Source: Magnetococcales bacterium (GTDB lineage Bacteria > Pseudomonadota > Magnetococcia > Magnetococcales > Magnetaquicoccaceae). Taken from it: a DNA stretch of 15,508 bases. The notes below the pieces were generated by a model. The model had not been told where the DNA came from. It saw only the letters and a program-made list of their open reading frames with translations, and made no database searches. Where the stretch lies: positions 1-15,508 of the forward strand of contig JADGCR010000031.1 in assembly GCA_015228895.1 (NCBI GenBank), read 5' to 3'. Below, in pieces: positions 8,801 to 14,897 of the stretch. The translations under genes were made by a program, and so were the position numbers. Position 1 is the first letter of the stretch. The number at the start of each line of letters is the position of its first letter.

Positions 8801-8994
8801 AGACCGGGCATCACCAGATCCAGGATGATCACCATGGGTTGCAACTGCTCCGCCAGGGCGATGGCGCCCTGAGGGTCCTGGGTGGCGTGCAGCTCCAGAT
8901 CGGTTTCTCCGGAAAACTGACGTCGGAGCATATGGGCGGTCAACGGCTGGTCATCGACCAATAATATACGTAAAACTGTTTTATCTTTCGTCAT
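5860..8994 (-). CDS. Soluble hybrid histidine kinase REC-PAS-HisKA-HATPase-REC-REC-HPt with extra C-terminal domain (HK1)
   Basis: Paralogue of HK2 with the same architecture, 1044 residues, no membrane segment. Receiver 1 (about 7-130, D59 in ILDLVMP) resembles the WspR-type receiver: the stretch NDYLIKLPDRVEML carries the active lysine K111 in KLP rather than the usual KP. PAS/PAC follows at 145-265 (MRDITKRK), then HisKA with H297 (SHEIRTP), HATPase with NLLRNAIKFT, DTGIGI and GTGLGL, receiver 2 (D587 in FMDWRMSGMDG, K644), receiver 3 (D737 in LMDVQMP, K789), HPt with H888 (LAHMMTG) and the shared helical tail (970-1036). All three receivers look competent here, unlike in HK2 and HK3. The ATG at 8994 was chosen over a TTG at 9030 because a GTGAG sequence precedes it and it gives the short N-terminus seen in HK2. 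It is the first gene of a five-gene operon and diverges from HK3. Confidence 0.92.
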   Translation of the reverse strand: MTKDKTVLRILLVDDQPLTAHMLRRQFSGETDLELHATQDPQGAIALAEQLQPMVIILDLVMPGLDGVSLLKQFRQKESFAEMPIIMLSTIEESQLKAIAFESGANDYLIKLPDRVEMLARVRYHAKAYLTHLDKKRVQQVLKESEHRFRIVTDAVSEAIVALDQEGRITFWNQGAKKTFGFKKQEILGDSLLRLVPERLHEEYRSFFTEQATDRENRMSSGTLEGTGVKKGGEEFPLEFSINSWSEGNQTFFVSVMRDITKRKLNEEKIHEQSIKLLEMEKAASKAKSDFVANLSHEIRTPMNGIICLTDLALRIETEPDTRDYLFKIANASQSLMGCLNDILDFSKIEAGKLDLYPVMFHPGELFHKLADMFGSQVADKGIELVFSIPDDYFPTLFGDSKRLEQILINLLRNAIKFTGEGTIVVRAHPTPKQIGPVSLQFSIEDTGIGIAPERIEKLFSPFAQADPSIALKYGGTGLGLNICKQLVEIMGGRIWAESTLGRGSLFAFTVNLVYPSESNKPLIVPDMLRDLKILVADDHEMTRTIMEAILRGFKFTVTTVDSGEAALAELTDARDTEAPYQLVFMDWRMSGMDGIETAKAIHQEFANRDTPAPLPKIIMLTAFGKNTIQKTAEQSGIDLFLHKPVTQAHLFNAILEVFGKRISSNQHVEIQVLNEELATSSRIGGARVLLAEDNYINQQVASELLARVGVTVEIANNGQEAVEKVQGHTYDAVLMDVQMPIMDGHAATRAIRSDPGFQTLPIIAMTAHVLESAREASLASGMNDHITKPIDIKQLYATLTRWINPDGNDRRFGVPTGTSAPPQREASGILPPVLAGIDLRNAMIRLGGQERFFKAVLMRFKDHANVGHQIHAALDNENLETALHLAHMMTGIAGNLSATRLQQAAHELELAIEQRRIREEPSLLKEFDQALHQVIQAIHTLRPDFVPSPADREEDTPSRTSHSPQDQAVIVPLLKELFTLLKTRDTDAELTLETLKQVLNRKNLQPELQGLEACIQRLDYQGAQQLLQKLQTTLNFPVGRAAP
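5871..5877 (-). promoter_or_regulatory. Ribosome binding site of HK2, inside the end of HK1
   Basis: GGGAGGG on the minus strand lies seven bases before the ATG at 5863, within the last codons of the preceding kinase gene. Together with the ATGA overlap it decides the HK2 start. A longer in-frame extension of 30 residues would sit wholly inside the conserved tail of HK1. Confidence 0.75.
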
Positions 8995-9001
8995 TGCATT
9001 A

Positions 9002-9006
9002 CTCAC
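9002..9006 (-). promoter_or_regulatory. Possible ribosome binding site of HK1
   Basis: GTGAG on the minus strand lies seven bases before the ATG at 8994. The match is modest, but nothing comparable precedes the in-frame TTG at 9030, so it favours the shorter start. Confidence 0.4.
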
Positions 9007-9031
9007 ATAATTATTTCTATGTATGCTCAAA

Positions 9032-9064
9032 AATGATCGTGTTGCATTATAAAGAGAATGATCG
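9032..9064. repeat. Two direct copies of AATGATCG flanking the leftward -10 box
   Basis: AATGATCG occurs at 9032-9039 and again at 9057-9064, with starts 25 bases apart. The candidate -10 box at 9046-9051 sits midway between them. The spacing and position would suit an operator for a dimeric repressor or for a regulator of unit A. An eight-base repeat can also arise by chance in AT-rich DNA, so the regulatory reading is inference. Confidence 0.35.
9046..9051 (-). promoter_or_regulatory. Candidate -10 box for the HK1-led operon
   Basis: The minus strand reads TATAAT, a perfect sigma-70 type -10 hexamer, 52 bases before the HK1 start codon. No acceptable -35 hexamer lies 16-18 bases upstream (that stretch is GC-rich, around AGTCGCG), and there is no extended TGn motif. 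If real, the promoter probably needs an activator or is read by an alternative sigma factor. Confidence 0.4.
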
Positions 9065-9179
9065 ATACCGCGACTGATGATGTCTGGTCCATGTTAACAG
9101 CGTTTGTCCGGCAAGGGAAGAATGTGTGTTGCCATGCATTCATGATAGTCTGATTCTCAAACAGGGACACCGATTGGTG

Positions 9180-9209
9180 TTGACATTTTGGTGGTTTCGA
9201 ATTTATTGT
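9180..9209 (+). promoter_or_regulatory. Candidate sigma-70 type promoter for the HK3-led operon
   Basis: A perfect -35 hexamer TTGACA (9180-9185) is followed after 18 bases by TATTGT (9204-9209), a four-of-six match to the -10 consensus. Transcription would begin near 9216. That lies downstream of the GTG at 9126 and argues against the longest possible reading of HK3. It leaves a leader of about 87 bases before the preferred ATG at 9303. Confidence 0.5.
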
Positions 9210-9288
9210 GACCTGCGGGATTGCCATTGCCATGCCTTAATGGTCTGTTTTCCGGTTTTTCGGCGAATTCAAGTGACGTTGAACGATA

Positions 9289-9294
9289 TAAGGT
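9289..9294 (+). promoter_or_regulatory. Ribosome binding site supporting the HK3 start
   Basis: TAAGGT lies eight bases before the ATG at 9303. The other in-frame candidates (GTG at 9126, ATG at 9240) have no comparable purine-rich sequence, so this site decides the start in favour of 9303. Confidence 0.5.
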
Positions 9295-9302
9295 TGTCGC
9301 AC

Positions 9303-11870
9303 ATGCGGTTGCAAGAAAGAACCAACTTTGTCGAAATGCTTGACAGCCCGCCAATCCACTCCCTGATCGAGCAGTTCTGTGGCGCGTTCGGCCTTTTTGT
9401 CACCATCCTCGACCTGGATGGGACGGAACTGTACGGTTCGTTCAGCACTCAAGAGATGATGATGGATGTCGCCCCCGTCAGCGTCAACGGGCATACGGTG
9501 GCCAACGTGCGGATCGGGTCCGTCAGGGGGGCGTCCGAATTGCGCCAGGAGTCGTTGCAGGCCGGTCTGAGTTTTTTGACCAGCATGCTGCAAACCCTGG
9601 GAGAGCGGGAGTCGCGGCTCAAGGACGCCACGAAACTGGCGGAGGATTCCAATCGGGCGAAAAGTGAGTTCATCGCCAGCATGAGCCACGAAATCCGTAC
9701 CCCGATGAACGCCATCCTGGGCCTGACCGACCTGGCGCTGCACGCCGACCCGCACCCCAAGGTGGGAGAATATCTGCGCAAAATCGACAGCGCGTCACAT
9801 TCGCTGTTGGCGATCATCAACAATATCCTGGATTTTTCCAAAAGCGAAGCCGGCCAGATGCGTCTGGACCCGATCCTCTTCGCCACCCACAATCTGTTCG
9901 ATTACATCGCCGATCTCCTTGGCGGTCAGGCCGTGGAGAAGGGGATCGAGATGATCTTCTCCATCTCCGGCAATTTCTGCAAGACGTTGTACGGAGATTA
10001 CCGGCGCCTGGAACAGGTGTTGACCAATCTGGTCCACAACGCCATCAAGTTCACCGAGAGCGGCTCCATCGAAGTGGCCATGCATACCAGCCGGCAGAGT
10101 TCGGAACTGGTGCAGCTCACCTTTTTCGTCAGCGATACGGGGATCGGCATCCATTCGGATCACCTGCGCAAACTGTTTCAACCCTTTGTGCAGGCGGACA
10201 GCTCCACCACCCGCCGCTTCGGTGGCACCGGACTGGGGTTGAGCATCTGCAAGCACCTGGTGGAATTGATGGGCGGGCGCATCTGGGTGGAAAGCACGCC
10301 GGGCAAAGGGAGCGTGTTTTATTTCACCGTGGTTTTCGAGTGCCGGGAAGCGGCGGTGCAAACCGATTCCGACCTCCCCGCGAGTCTGCGCAACCTGAGA
10401 ATTCTGGCGGTGGACCGTTCACCCCGCATCTGGAAGGGCATGGAAATCGTCCTCCACGCCATGAATTTCTCGGTCTCCCTGGTGGACTCGCCCCAGACCG
10501 CCCTGGCGGCCTTCATGACCGCAGGCGCCAGTGGCGTCCCCTACGACCTGGTGGTCATGGAATGGCGTCTGCTGGAAGCGGGCGGGACGCAGTTCATCCG
10601 CCACCTGACCGGGGGCAACCCGGACCTCCCACCATCGATCGGCCCCCCGAAGATCATCCTTCTGGGGCCGTTCGAAAAGGATTTCGCCCCGGAAAAGCTG
10701 CGCCAGGCCGGCGTGTCGATGATGCTGTCGAAGCCGGTGACCTGTTCCCATCTGATCGGCGCCATCATGCGGCTTTACGGGGAGAGCGTCCAGGAGTCGC
10801 GCCCGGTCGCAGATGACCACGCCACCGTGCGCAGGATCGGGGGCACGCGCATCCTGTTGGTTGAGGACAACGACTTCAACCAAATGGTGACCAGGGAGGT
10901 GCTGGAGCGGGCGGCTTTGCTGGTGGAGGTCGCCGCCAATGGCCAGGAGGCCATCCGTCTGCTCCACGCGCACCCCTTCGACGCGGTGTTGATGGATCTG
11001 GAAATGCCGATCATGGACGGCTACACGGCCACGCGCATCCTGCGGAACGACGCCCGTTTCGCCCGGCTGCCCATCATCGCCATGACGGCCCATGCCATGG
11101 AGAGTGTCCGTCAAGCCTGTCTGGACGCGGGCATGAGCGCCTATCTGACCAAACCCATCCTGCCGGAGCACCTCTACGCGGAGCTGGTCCGCTGGATCGG
11201 GCCGGTCGAGGCGCTTCCGGTTTCGTCCCGGGAGGAGATGGACCGGGCGGCGCTGCCGGAGTTGCCCGGCGTGGATGTGGACAAAGGCTTGACGCATCTG
11301 GGTGGCAGTCGTAGCTTATACAGGAAGCTGCTGGCGCGTTTTTACGAGCAGCAACGCTACAGCGTCGATGAAATCAAGGAGGCCCTGGAGGGGGACGACC
11401 TGCGGAAAGCCGTCCGTCTGGCGCACTCCATCAAAGGGGTGGCGGGCAACATGGGCGCCGACTCCCTGCAGCAGGCCGCCCACGCTTTGGAGGAGGCGAT
11501 CCAGGGGGAGAACCGGGCGGAGCGGGAGCGCTGTGTGGTGAACTTCGACGCCCTGTTGACCCCCCTCATGGAGGTCATCGCCGGGATTGTCACCACGGAG
11601 GAGGAGCCGGTGGCCGATCTCCGGGAGACCGTGGAGATCGACGCGGCCCTGGTGGCCCCCCTGCTGCTGGAGTTGTCCGCTCGGTTGGAAGACAGCATTT
11701 CGGAAACCGATTCCCTGATGGACGCGCTCAAGGAGCACCTGGCTTCCACCCGTGCCGCGAGCGCGCTGGCCGAGCTGGGCAAGCATATTCACGATTATGA
11801 TTTTCACAAGGCGTTGGACAGGCTGCACGCCATCGCCCACATGTTGAACCTGTCACTGGGGAAGGAATAG
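9303..11870 (+). CDS. Soluble hybrid histidine kinase, PocR-like N-terminus, HisKA-HATPase-REC-REC-HPt with extra C-terminal domain (HK3)
   Basis: Third hybrid kinase, 855 residues from the preferred ATG; ATG 9240 would add 21 residues. It lacks the N-terminal receiver and PAS of HK1/HK2. Instead residues 17-75 resemble a shortened PocR sensory domain ([15 protein letters not shown], then [17 protein letters not shown]) without the usual cysteine-rich middle. A coiled segment (80-120) leads to HisKA with H129 (SHEIRTP), HATPase with [16 protein letters not shown] and GTGLGL, two receivers, HPt with H708 (LAHSIKG) and the shared helical tail (779-850). The first receiver is badly degenerate: the acidic pair is reduced to D371-R372, E420 ([11 protein letters not shown]) replaces the phospho-acceptor, G455 replaces the conserved Thr/Ser, and only K477 remains. 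The second receiver is intact (D565 in LMDLEMP, K617). Phosphate probably runs H129-D565-H708. The stop is 3 bases from the next start, so the two are co-transcribed. The PocR assignment is moderate; the kinase call is firm. Confidence 0.9.
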   Translation: MRLQERTNFVEMLDSPPIHSLIEQFCGAFGLFVTILDLDGTELYGSFSTQEMMMDVAPVSVNGHTVANVRIGSVRGASELRQESLQAGLSFLTSMLQTLGERESRLKDATKLAEDSNRAKSEFIASMSHEIRTPMNAILGLTDLALHADPHPKVGEYLRKIDSASHSLLAIINNILDFSKSEAGQMRLDPILFATHNLFDYIADLLGGQAVEKGIEMIFSISGNFCKTLYGDYRRLEQVLTNLVHNAIKFTESGSIEVAMHTSRQSSELVQLTFFVSDTGIGIHSDHLRKLFQPFVQADSSTTRRFGGTGLGLSICKHLVELMGGRIWVESTPGKGSVFYFTVVFECREAAVQTDSDLPASLRNLRILAVDRSPRIWKGMEIVLHAMNFSVSLVDSPQTALAAFMTAGASGVPYDLVVMEWRLLEAGGTQFIRHLTGGNPDLPPSIGPPKIILLGPFEKDFAPEKLRQAGVSMMLSKPVTCSHLIGAIMRLYGESVQESRPVADDHATVRRIGGTRILLVEDNDFNQMVTREVLERAALLVEVAANGQEAIRLLHAHPFDAVLMDLEMPIMDGYTATRILRNDARFARLPIIAMTAHAMESVRQACLDAGMSAYLTKPILPEHLYAELVRWIGPVEALPVSSREEMDRAALPELPGVDVDKGLTHLGGSRSLYRKLLARFYEQQRYSVDEIKEALEGDDLRKAVRLAHSIKGVAGNMGADSLQQAAHALEEAIQGENRAERERCVVNFDALLTPLMEVIAGIVTTEEEPVADLRETVEIDAALVAPLLLELSARLEDSISETDSLMDALKEHLASTRAASALAELGKHIHDYDFHKALDRLHAIAHMLNLSLGKE

Positions 11871-11873
11871 TCC

Positions 11874-13019
11874 ATGAACGACGCGTTGGAGGCATCCAAA
11901 ATTCTGATCGTTGACGACGTGCGCGAGAATGTGGATGTCCTGCGGGATATCCTGGCGGGCTATGTCCGCATGGTGGCCCTCAACGGCGCCCAGGCGTTGA
12001 AAATCGCCCAGTCCAACCATCCCCCGGACCTGATTCTGCTGGACATCATGATGCCGGACATGGATGGCTACGAGGTGTGCAGACAGCTCAAGACGGACGC
12101 GGGGACCGCGGATATCCCGGTGATCTTTCTGACCGCGAAAAACTCCGTGCCGGACGAATCCCTCGGGTTTGCCTTGGGCGCGGTCGATTACATCACCAAA
12201 CCCATCAGCCCTCCCCTGGTCCTGGCCAGGGTGAAAACCCACCTGCAACTGCAACGCACCCTGGCCACCCTGAAAAGCCAACATGCCACCATCCAGCAAC
12301 AATACCAGGAACTGGCCGCCGCGTCGAAACTCCGCGAGGATGTCAAGTACCTCATGCAGCAGGATCTCAAGACCCCCTTGAACGAAATCATTTCCGGCGT
12401 CAACCAGCTGTACATGAACGGCCGGCCGGGGGATCAGGAGGCGAAATCGTTTTATTCGGTCCTGAAGTCCACCAATCAACTCCTGACGATGATCAACGTT
12501 TCCATTGAAATGTACAAGATAGAACAGGGTAACTATCAACTCAACCCCCAACCCATCAACCTGATGCCGGTCCTGTCGGATGTCGTCAAGTTCGAACAGC
12601 ACAGACTCGACCTGAAGGGATTGACGGTCAAGTTGCTTCTGAACGGGCGCACGCCGCAGGTTGGTGAGCGTTTTTTTGTTTTCGGTGAAGAGCTTTTGTG
12701 TTATTCCATGTTTACAAACTTATTGCAGAATGCGATTGAAGCCTCTGTGGAGCAAAAGGAAATTATTATTTTCCTTGAAGGCAACGATCCGTCCATTATA
12801 AAGATGTCCTATCAGGACAAACTCCCCGTGGTGGATCAGGAGCGGTTTTTTGTCAAATATATCGCGGATGGGGACTACAAGCGGTACGGACCCTATGCCG
12901 CCAAGATGATCGCGGAAATCCAGAACGGCAGCATCGCCCTCAAAACCTCCGGGCACGGGGTGACGGTGATGGTCGGCTTGCCGACCGGTTGGTTGGAGGG
13001 GGTCAATTTGCATCGTTGA
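11874..13019 (+). CDS. Receiver fused to a degenerate histidine kinase core (pseudokinase)
   Basis: Protein of 381 residues. The receiver (8-125) is intact: D14-D15, phospho-acceptor D57 in LLDIMMP, T87 and K109. After a helical linker (126-155) comes a kinase-like core. Where HisKA should have a histidine it reads LMQQDLKTPL (160-169), so Q163 replaces the phospho-accepting His. The N-box is preserved (NLLQNAIEAS, 282-291). The G1 region reads MSYQDKLPVV (311-320) where relatives have NxGxxP, and the G2 lid reads KRYGPYAAK (336-344) where relatives have GTGLGTYSAK. Conserved fold elements around these motifs remain (GEELLCYSM, ERFFVKYI), so selection appears to have spared structure but not catalysis. 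Likely a phosphorylation-controlled binding or inhibitory partner of the nearby kinases; that role is inference. It starts 3 bases after the HK3 stop with an AAGGA ribosome site. The stretch 12661-12780 is AT-rich. Confidence 0.88.
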   Translation: MNDALEASKILIVDDVRENVDVLRDILAGYVRMVALNGAQALKIAQSNHPPDLILLDIMMPDMDGYEVCRQLKTDAGTADIPVIFLTAKNSVPDESLGFALGAVDYITKPISPPLVLARVKTHLQLQRTLATLKSQHATIQQQYQELAAASKLREDVKYLMQQDLKTPLNEIISGVNQLYMNGRPGDQEAKSFYSVLKSTNQLLTMINVSIEMYKIEQGNYQLNPQPINLMPVLSDVVKFEQHRLDLKGLTVKLLLNGRTPQVGERFFVFGEELLCYSMFTNLLQNAIEASVEQKEIIIFLEGNDPSIIKMSYQDKLPVVDQERFFVKYIADGDYKRYGPYAAKMIAEIQNGSIALKTSGHGVTVMVGLPTGWLEGVNLHR

Positions 13020-13043
13020 AGTGTACATCTCTGAAGGGATGCC

Positions 13044-13496
13044 ATGGACGATCCATTGTGGAAACAGAAGATATTGATCGTTGACGATCTGCGGCAGAAT
13101 ATCGATGTGCTTCGGGATATCTTTTCGGATTATGTGCGCATGGTGGCACTCAACGGGGAACAGGCGCTCAAGATCGCGGCCTCCAGAAATCCCCCGGATC
13201 TGATCCTGCTGGACATCATGATGCCGGGACTGGATGGCTTCGAGGTGTGCAAACGGCTGAAAGCCGATCCGCAGACCAGGGACATCCCGGTCATTTTCGT
13301 CACGGCGAAGAAAGAGACCGCGGATGAAGCCTACGGATTGTCGCTGGGGGCCATCGATTACATCATCAAGCCCTTCAGTGTGGATGTCATCCGGCAACGG
13401 GTCCACAATCACCTGGAGCAGAAACTCCGGCAGGACGGCTTGAAAAACCGCATTCAGGAGTTGTCGGAACGGCTCGACGCCCTGACCCCCGCCTGA
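13044..13496 (+). CDS. Stand-alone receiver protein with short C-terminal helix
   Basis: Single receiver of 150 residues with no output domain. The residues needed for phosphorylation are all present: D14-D15, D57 in LLDIMMPGLDG, T87 in FVTAK and K109 in IIKPF. Residues 122-150 form a charged helix (QKLRQDGLKNRIQELSERL) that could dimerise or bind a partner. It is very similar to the receiver of the preceding pseudokinase (for example VLRDI-x4-YVRMVALNG-x-QALKIA in both), so the two probably arose by tandem duplication. GAAGGGA precedes the ATG, and the gap to the previous gene is 24 bases. It could be a phosphate sink, a shuttle to one of the four HPt domains, or the output of a broken longer gene. 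Its last 43 bases overlap the end of the convergent kinase gene, so there is no room for an intergenic terminator. Confidence 0.88.
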   Translation: MDDPLWKQKILIVDDLRQNIDVLRDIFSDYVRMVALNGEQALKIAASRNPPDLILLDIMMPGLDGFEVCKRLKADPQTRDIPVIFVTAKKETADEAYGLSLGAIDYIIKPFSVDVIRQRVHNHLEQKLRQDGLKNRIQELSERLDALTPA

Positions 13497-14896
13497 GTCC
13501 GGGCCAGCTGCCCGCGCAACTTCCGGATGTTCTCCACCGCCTCCTCCCGGTCATACCGGTGCACGCTGTCCGCAATGTCCAGGAGTTCCCGGCTCCAGGG
13601 TGTCCCCTTCCAGAGACGGATGCTGCTGGACAGAAGGATGTCGGTATCCCGGAAACCATTTTCCACCCGTTCTTTCAGTTCCAGGAGTTGGGCGTCGATG
13701 TCCGTTGGGGTCGGTGCCGTGCCTGTCTCCCCCGACTCTCCTGATCCAGCCGCGAAAGTCACGGTGAAATAGAACCGGCTGCCCTTCGCCGGCGCGCTTT
13801 CGACCTGCAGTTGTCCCCCCAGTCGGGCCACAAGACGCTGGGTCAAGGCCAGTCCCAGCCCCATGCCGTCGTTGCGACGGGTGAACGAGGATTCCGCCTG
13901 GGTGAAGGGCGTGAACAGACGTCGTTGATCTTCCGGTCGCAGGCCAATGCCCGTGTCGATGATTTCCAGCCGGAAGGCCACATGACCCGCCCTGGCACCG
14001 ACAGGGATGACCTGCAGCGCGACGCCCCCGGTGTCGGTGAATTTCAGGGCGTTGTCCAGCAACTGCTCGACGGCCTGGTTCAGGCGTCTGATGTCCCCGA
14101 CACAGGGGGTGGGGATCGGCACCCGCTCTGCCCGCACCTGAAACGACAAACCCTTGCGCGCGGCCTGGGGCGACCATTTGTGCTTGATACGGTCGATCCA
14201 GTCATCCAGCAGGAAACTCCTTTCACTCTTGTCCGGTTCGGTCTCCAGGCCGGAGAAGTCCAACAGGCCGGTGATCAGACTGAGCAGATGGGTGGCGGCG
14301 GCATGAATCCCTTCCAGGCGCGTCTTGTCGTCGGGGTTGGCGACGCGCTTGATCAGCAAGGCCGCGGGCGCGATGATGGCGTTCAGGGGAGTGCGCAGTT
14401 CGTGGCTGATGCGGGCGATGAATTCGCTTTTCGCCAATTCGGCGGCCTGGGCCTCCAGCATGGCGCGACGCAACTCCTCGGTGCGCACGATCACCTGCTC
14501 CTCCAGGGAGTGGCGCAGGCTGCGCAAGGCGAGATGGGTCTGCACCCGGACCTTGACCTCTTCCGGGGAGAAGGGCTTGACGATATAATCCACCGCCCCG
14601 AGCCGAAACCCCTCGGTCTTGAAATCCGTCTGATCCATGGCGGAGAGAAAAATGATCGGGATGGCTTCCGTGACCGCGTTGGCCTTGATCCGGCGGCACA
14701 CCTCCATGCCGCTCATGCCGGGCATCATGATGTCCAACAGGATCAGCTCCGGCAGGAATTCCGCCTGCATCGCCTTCAGCGCCTGCTCGCCGTCCTTGGC
14801 CACCATGATCTTGTAATCCGCGCTCAACAAACCGACCAACGCGTTGATGTTGAACCGTTCGTCATCGACGATGAGAATCTTTTGCCGGGTTGACAT
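13454..14896 (-). CDS. Receiver-histidine kinase (REC-HisKA-HATPase) with extra C-terminal domain
   Basis: Soluble 480-residue kinase with its receiver at the N-terminus. The receiver (5-123) has D11-D12, D55 in LLDIMMPGMSG, S85 in the Thr/Ser position and K107. A coiled linker (125-155) joins HisKA with H165 (SHELRTP) to an HATPase with N-box QLLDNALKFT (278-287), DTGIGL (314-319) and GMGLGL (344-349). After a short Gly/Thr/Pro linker (384-398) the protein ends with the same helical domain that follows HPt in the hybrid kinases (399-465), but here with no receiver or HPt in between. The ATG at 14896 was chosen because it lies one base after the preceding stop and has GGGAG upstream; a longer frame to 15016 would only re-read the end of that gene. 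Its stop lies inside the convergent receiver gene. It probably exchanges phosphate with the hybrid kinase encoded just before it; this is inference. Confidence 0.92.
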   Translation of the reverse strand: MSTRQKILIVDDERFNINALVGLLSADYKIMVAKDGEQALKAMQAEFLPELILLDIMMPGMSGMEVCRRIKANAVTEAIPIIFLSAMDQTDFKTEGFRLGAVDYIVKPFSPEEVKVRVQTHLALRSLRHSLEEQVIVRTEELRRAMLEAQAAELAKSEFIARISHELRTPLNAIIAPAALLIKRVANPDDKTRLEGIHAAATHLLSLITGLLDFSGLETEPDKSERSFLLDDWIDRIKHKWSPQAARKGLSFQVRAERVPIPTPCVGDIRRLNQAVEQLLDNALKFTDTGGVALQVIPVGARAGHVAFRLEIIDTGIGLRPEDQRRLFTPFTQAESSFTRRNDGMGLGLALTQRLVARLGGQLQVESAPAKGSRFYFTVTFAAGSGESGETGTAPTPTDIDAQLLELKERVENGFRDTDILLSSSIRLWKGTPWSRELLDIADSVHRYDREEAVENIRKLRGQLARTQAGVRASSRSDNS

Positions 14897-14897
14897 G

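Larger units (their letters stand above)
8995..9302. other. AT-rich divergent intergenic region between HK1 and HK3
   Basis: This 308-base stretch separates two divergent kinase genes and is visibly richer in A+T than its flanks. It holds one candidate promoter for each direction and a pair of direct repeats around the leftward -10 box. I see no tRNA, terminator hairpin or convincing small gene. A minus-strand open frame of 68 codons (9233-9027) has no recognisable content and contains the candidate -10 box. The plus-strand frame of HK3 is open upstream of 9303, so the exact left limit of HK3 is uncertain. Confidence 0.6.

Noticed and set aside
6106..8964. Very long plus-strand open frame (952 codons) opposite HK1, with similar ones opposite HK2 (4238-5935), the receiver-kinase (13811-14893) and the binding protein (50-1693)
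   Set aside because: The opposite strand encodes multi-domain kinases or a clear binding protein with intact motifs. The antisense products are rich in His, Gln, Gly and Val with no recognisable domain, as expected for shadow frames in GC-rich DNA.
9027..9233. 68-codon minus-strand open frame upstream of HK1 as a small leader gene
   Set aside because: It has no recognisable domain and no clear ribosome site, and it spans the candidate -10 box of HK1, so it would not be on that transcript.
9126..9302. 59-residue N-terminal extension of HK3 from a GTG
   Set aside because: It contains the best candidate promoter (9180-9209), has a Cys- and His-rich composition unlike the rest, and lacks a ribosome site. 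The ATG at 9240 remains possible but less well supported than 9303.
13044..13496. The single receiver as a frameshifted remnant of a longer receiver-kinase
   Set aside because: The reading frame ends cleanly after a helix, the following bases belong to the convergent kinase gene, and no HisKA-like sequence follows in any frame. It is annotated as an intact gene, with duplication noted.
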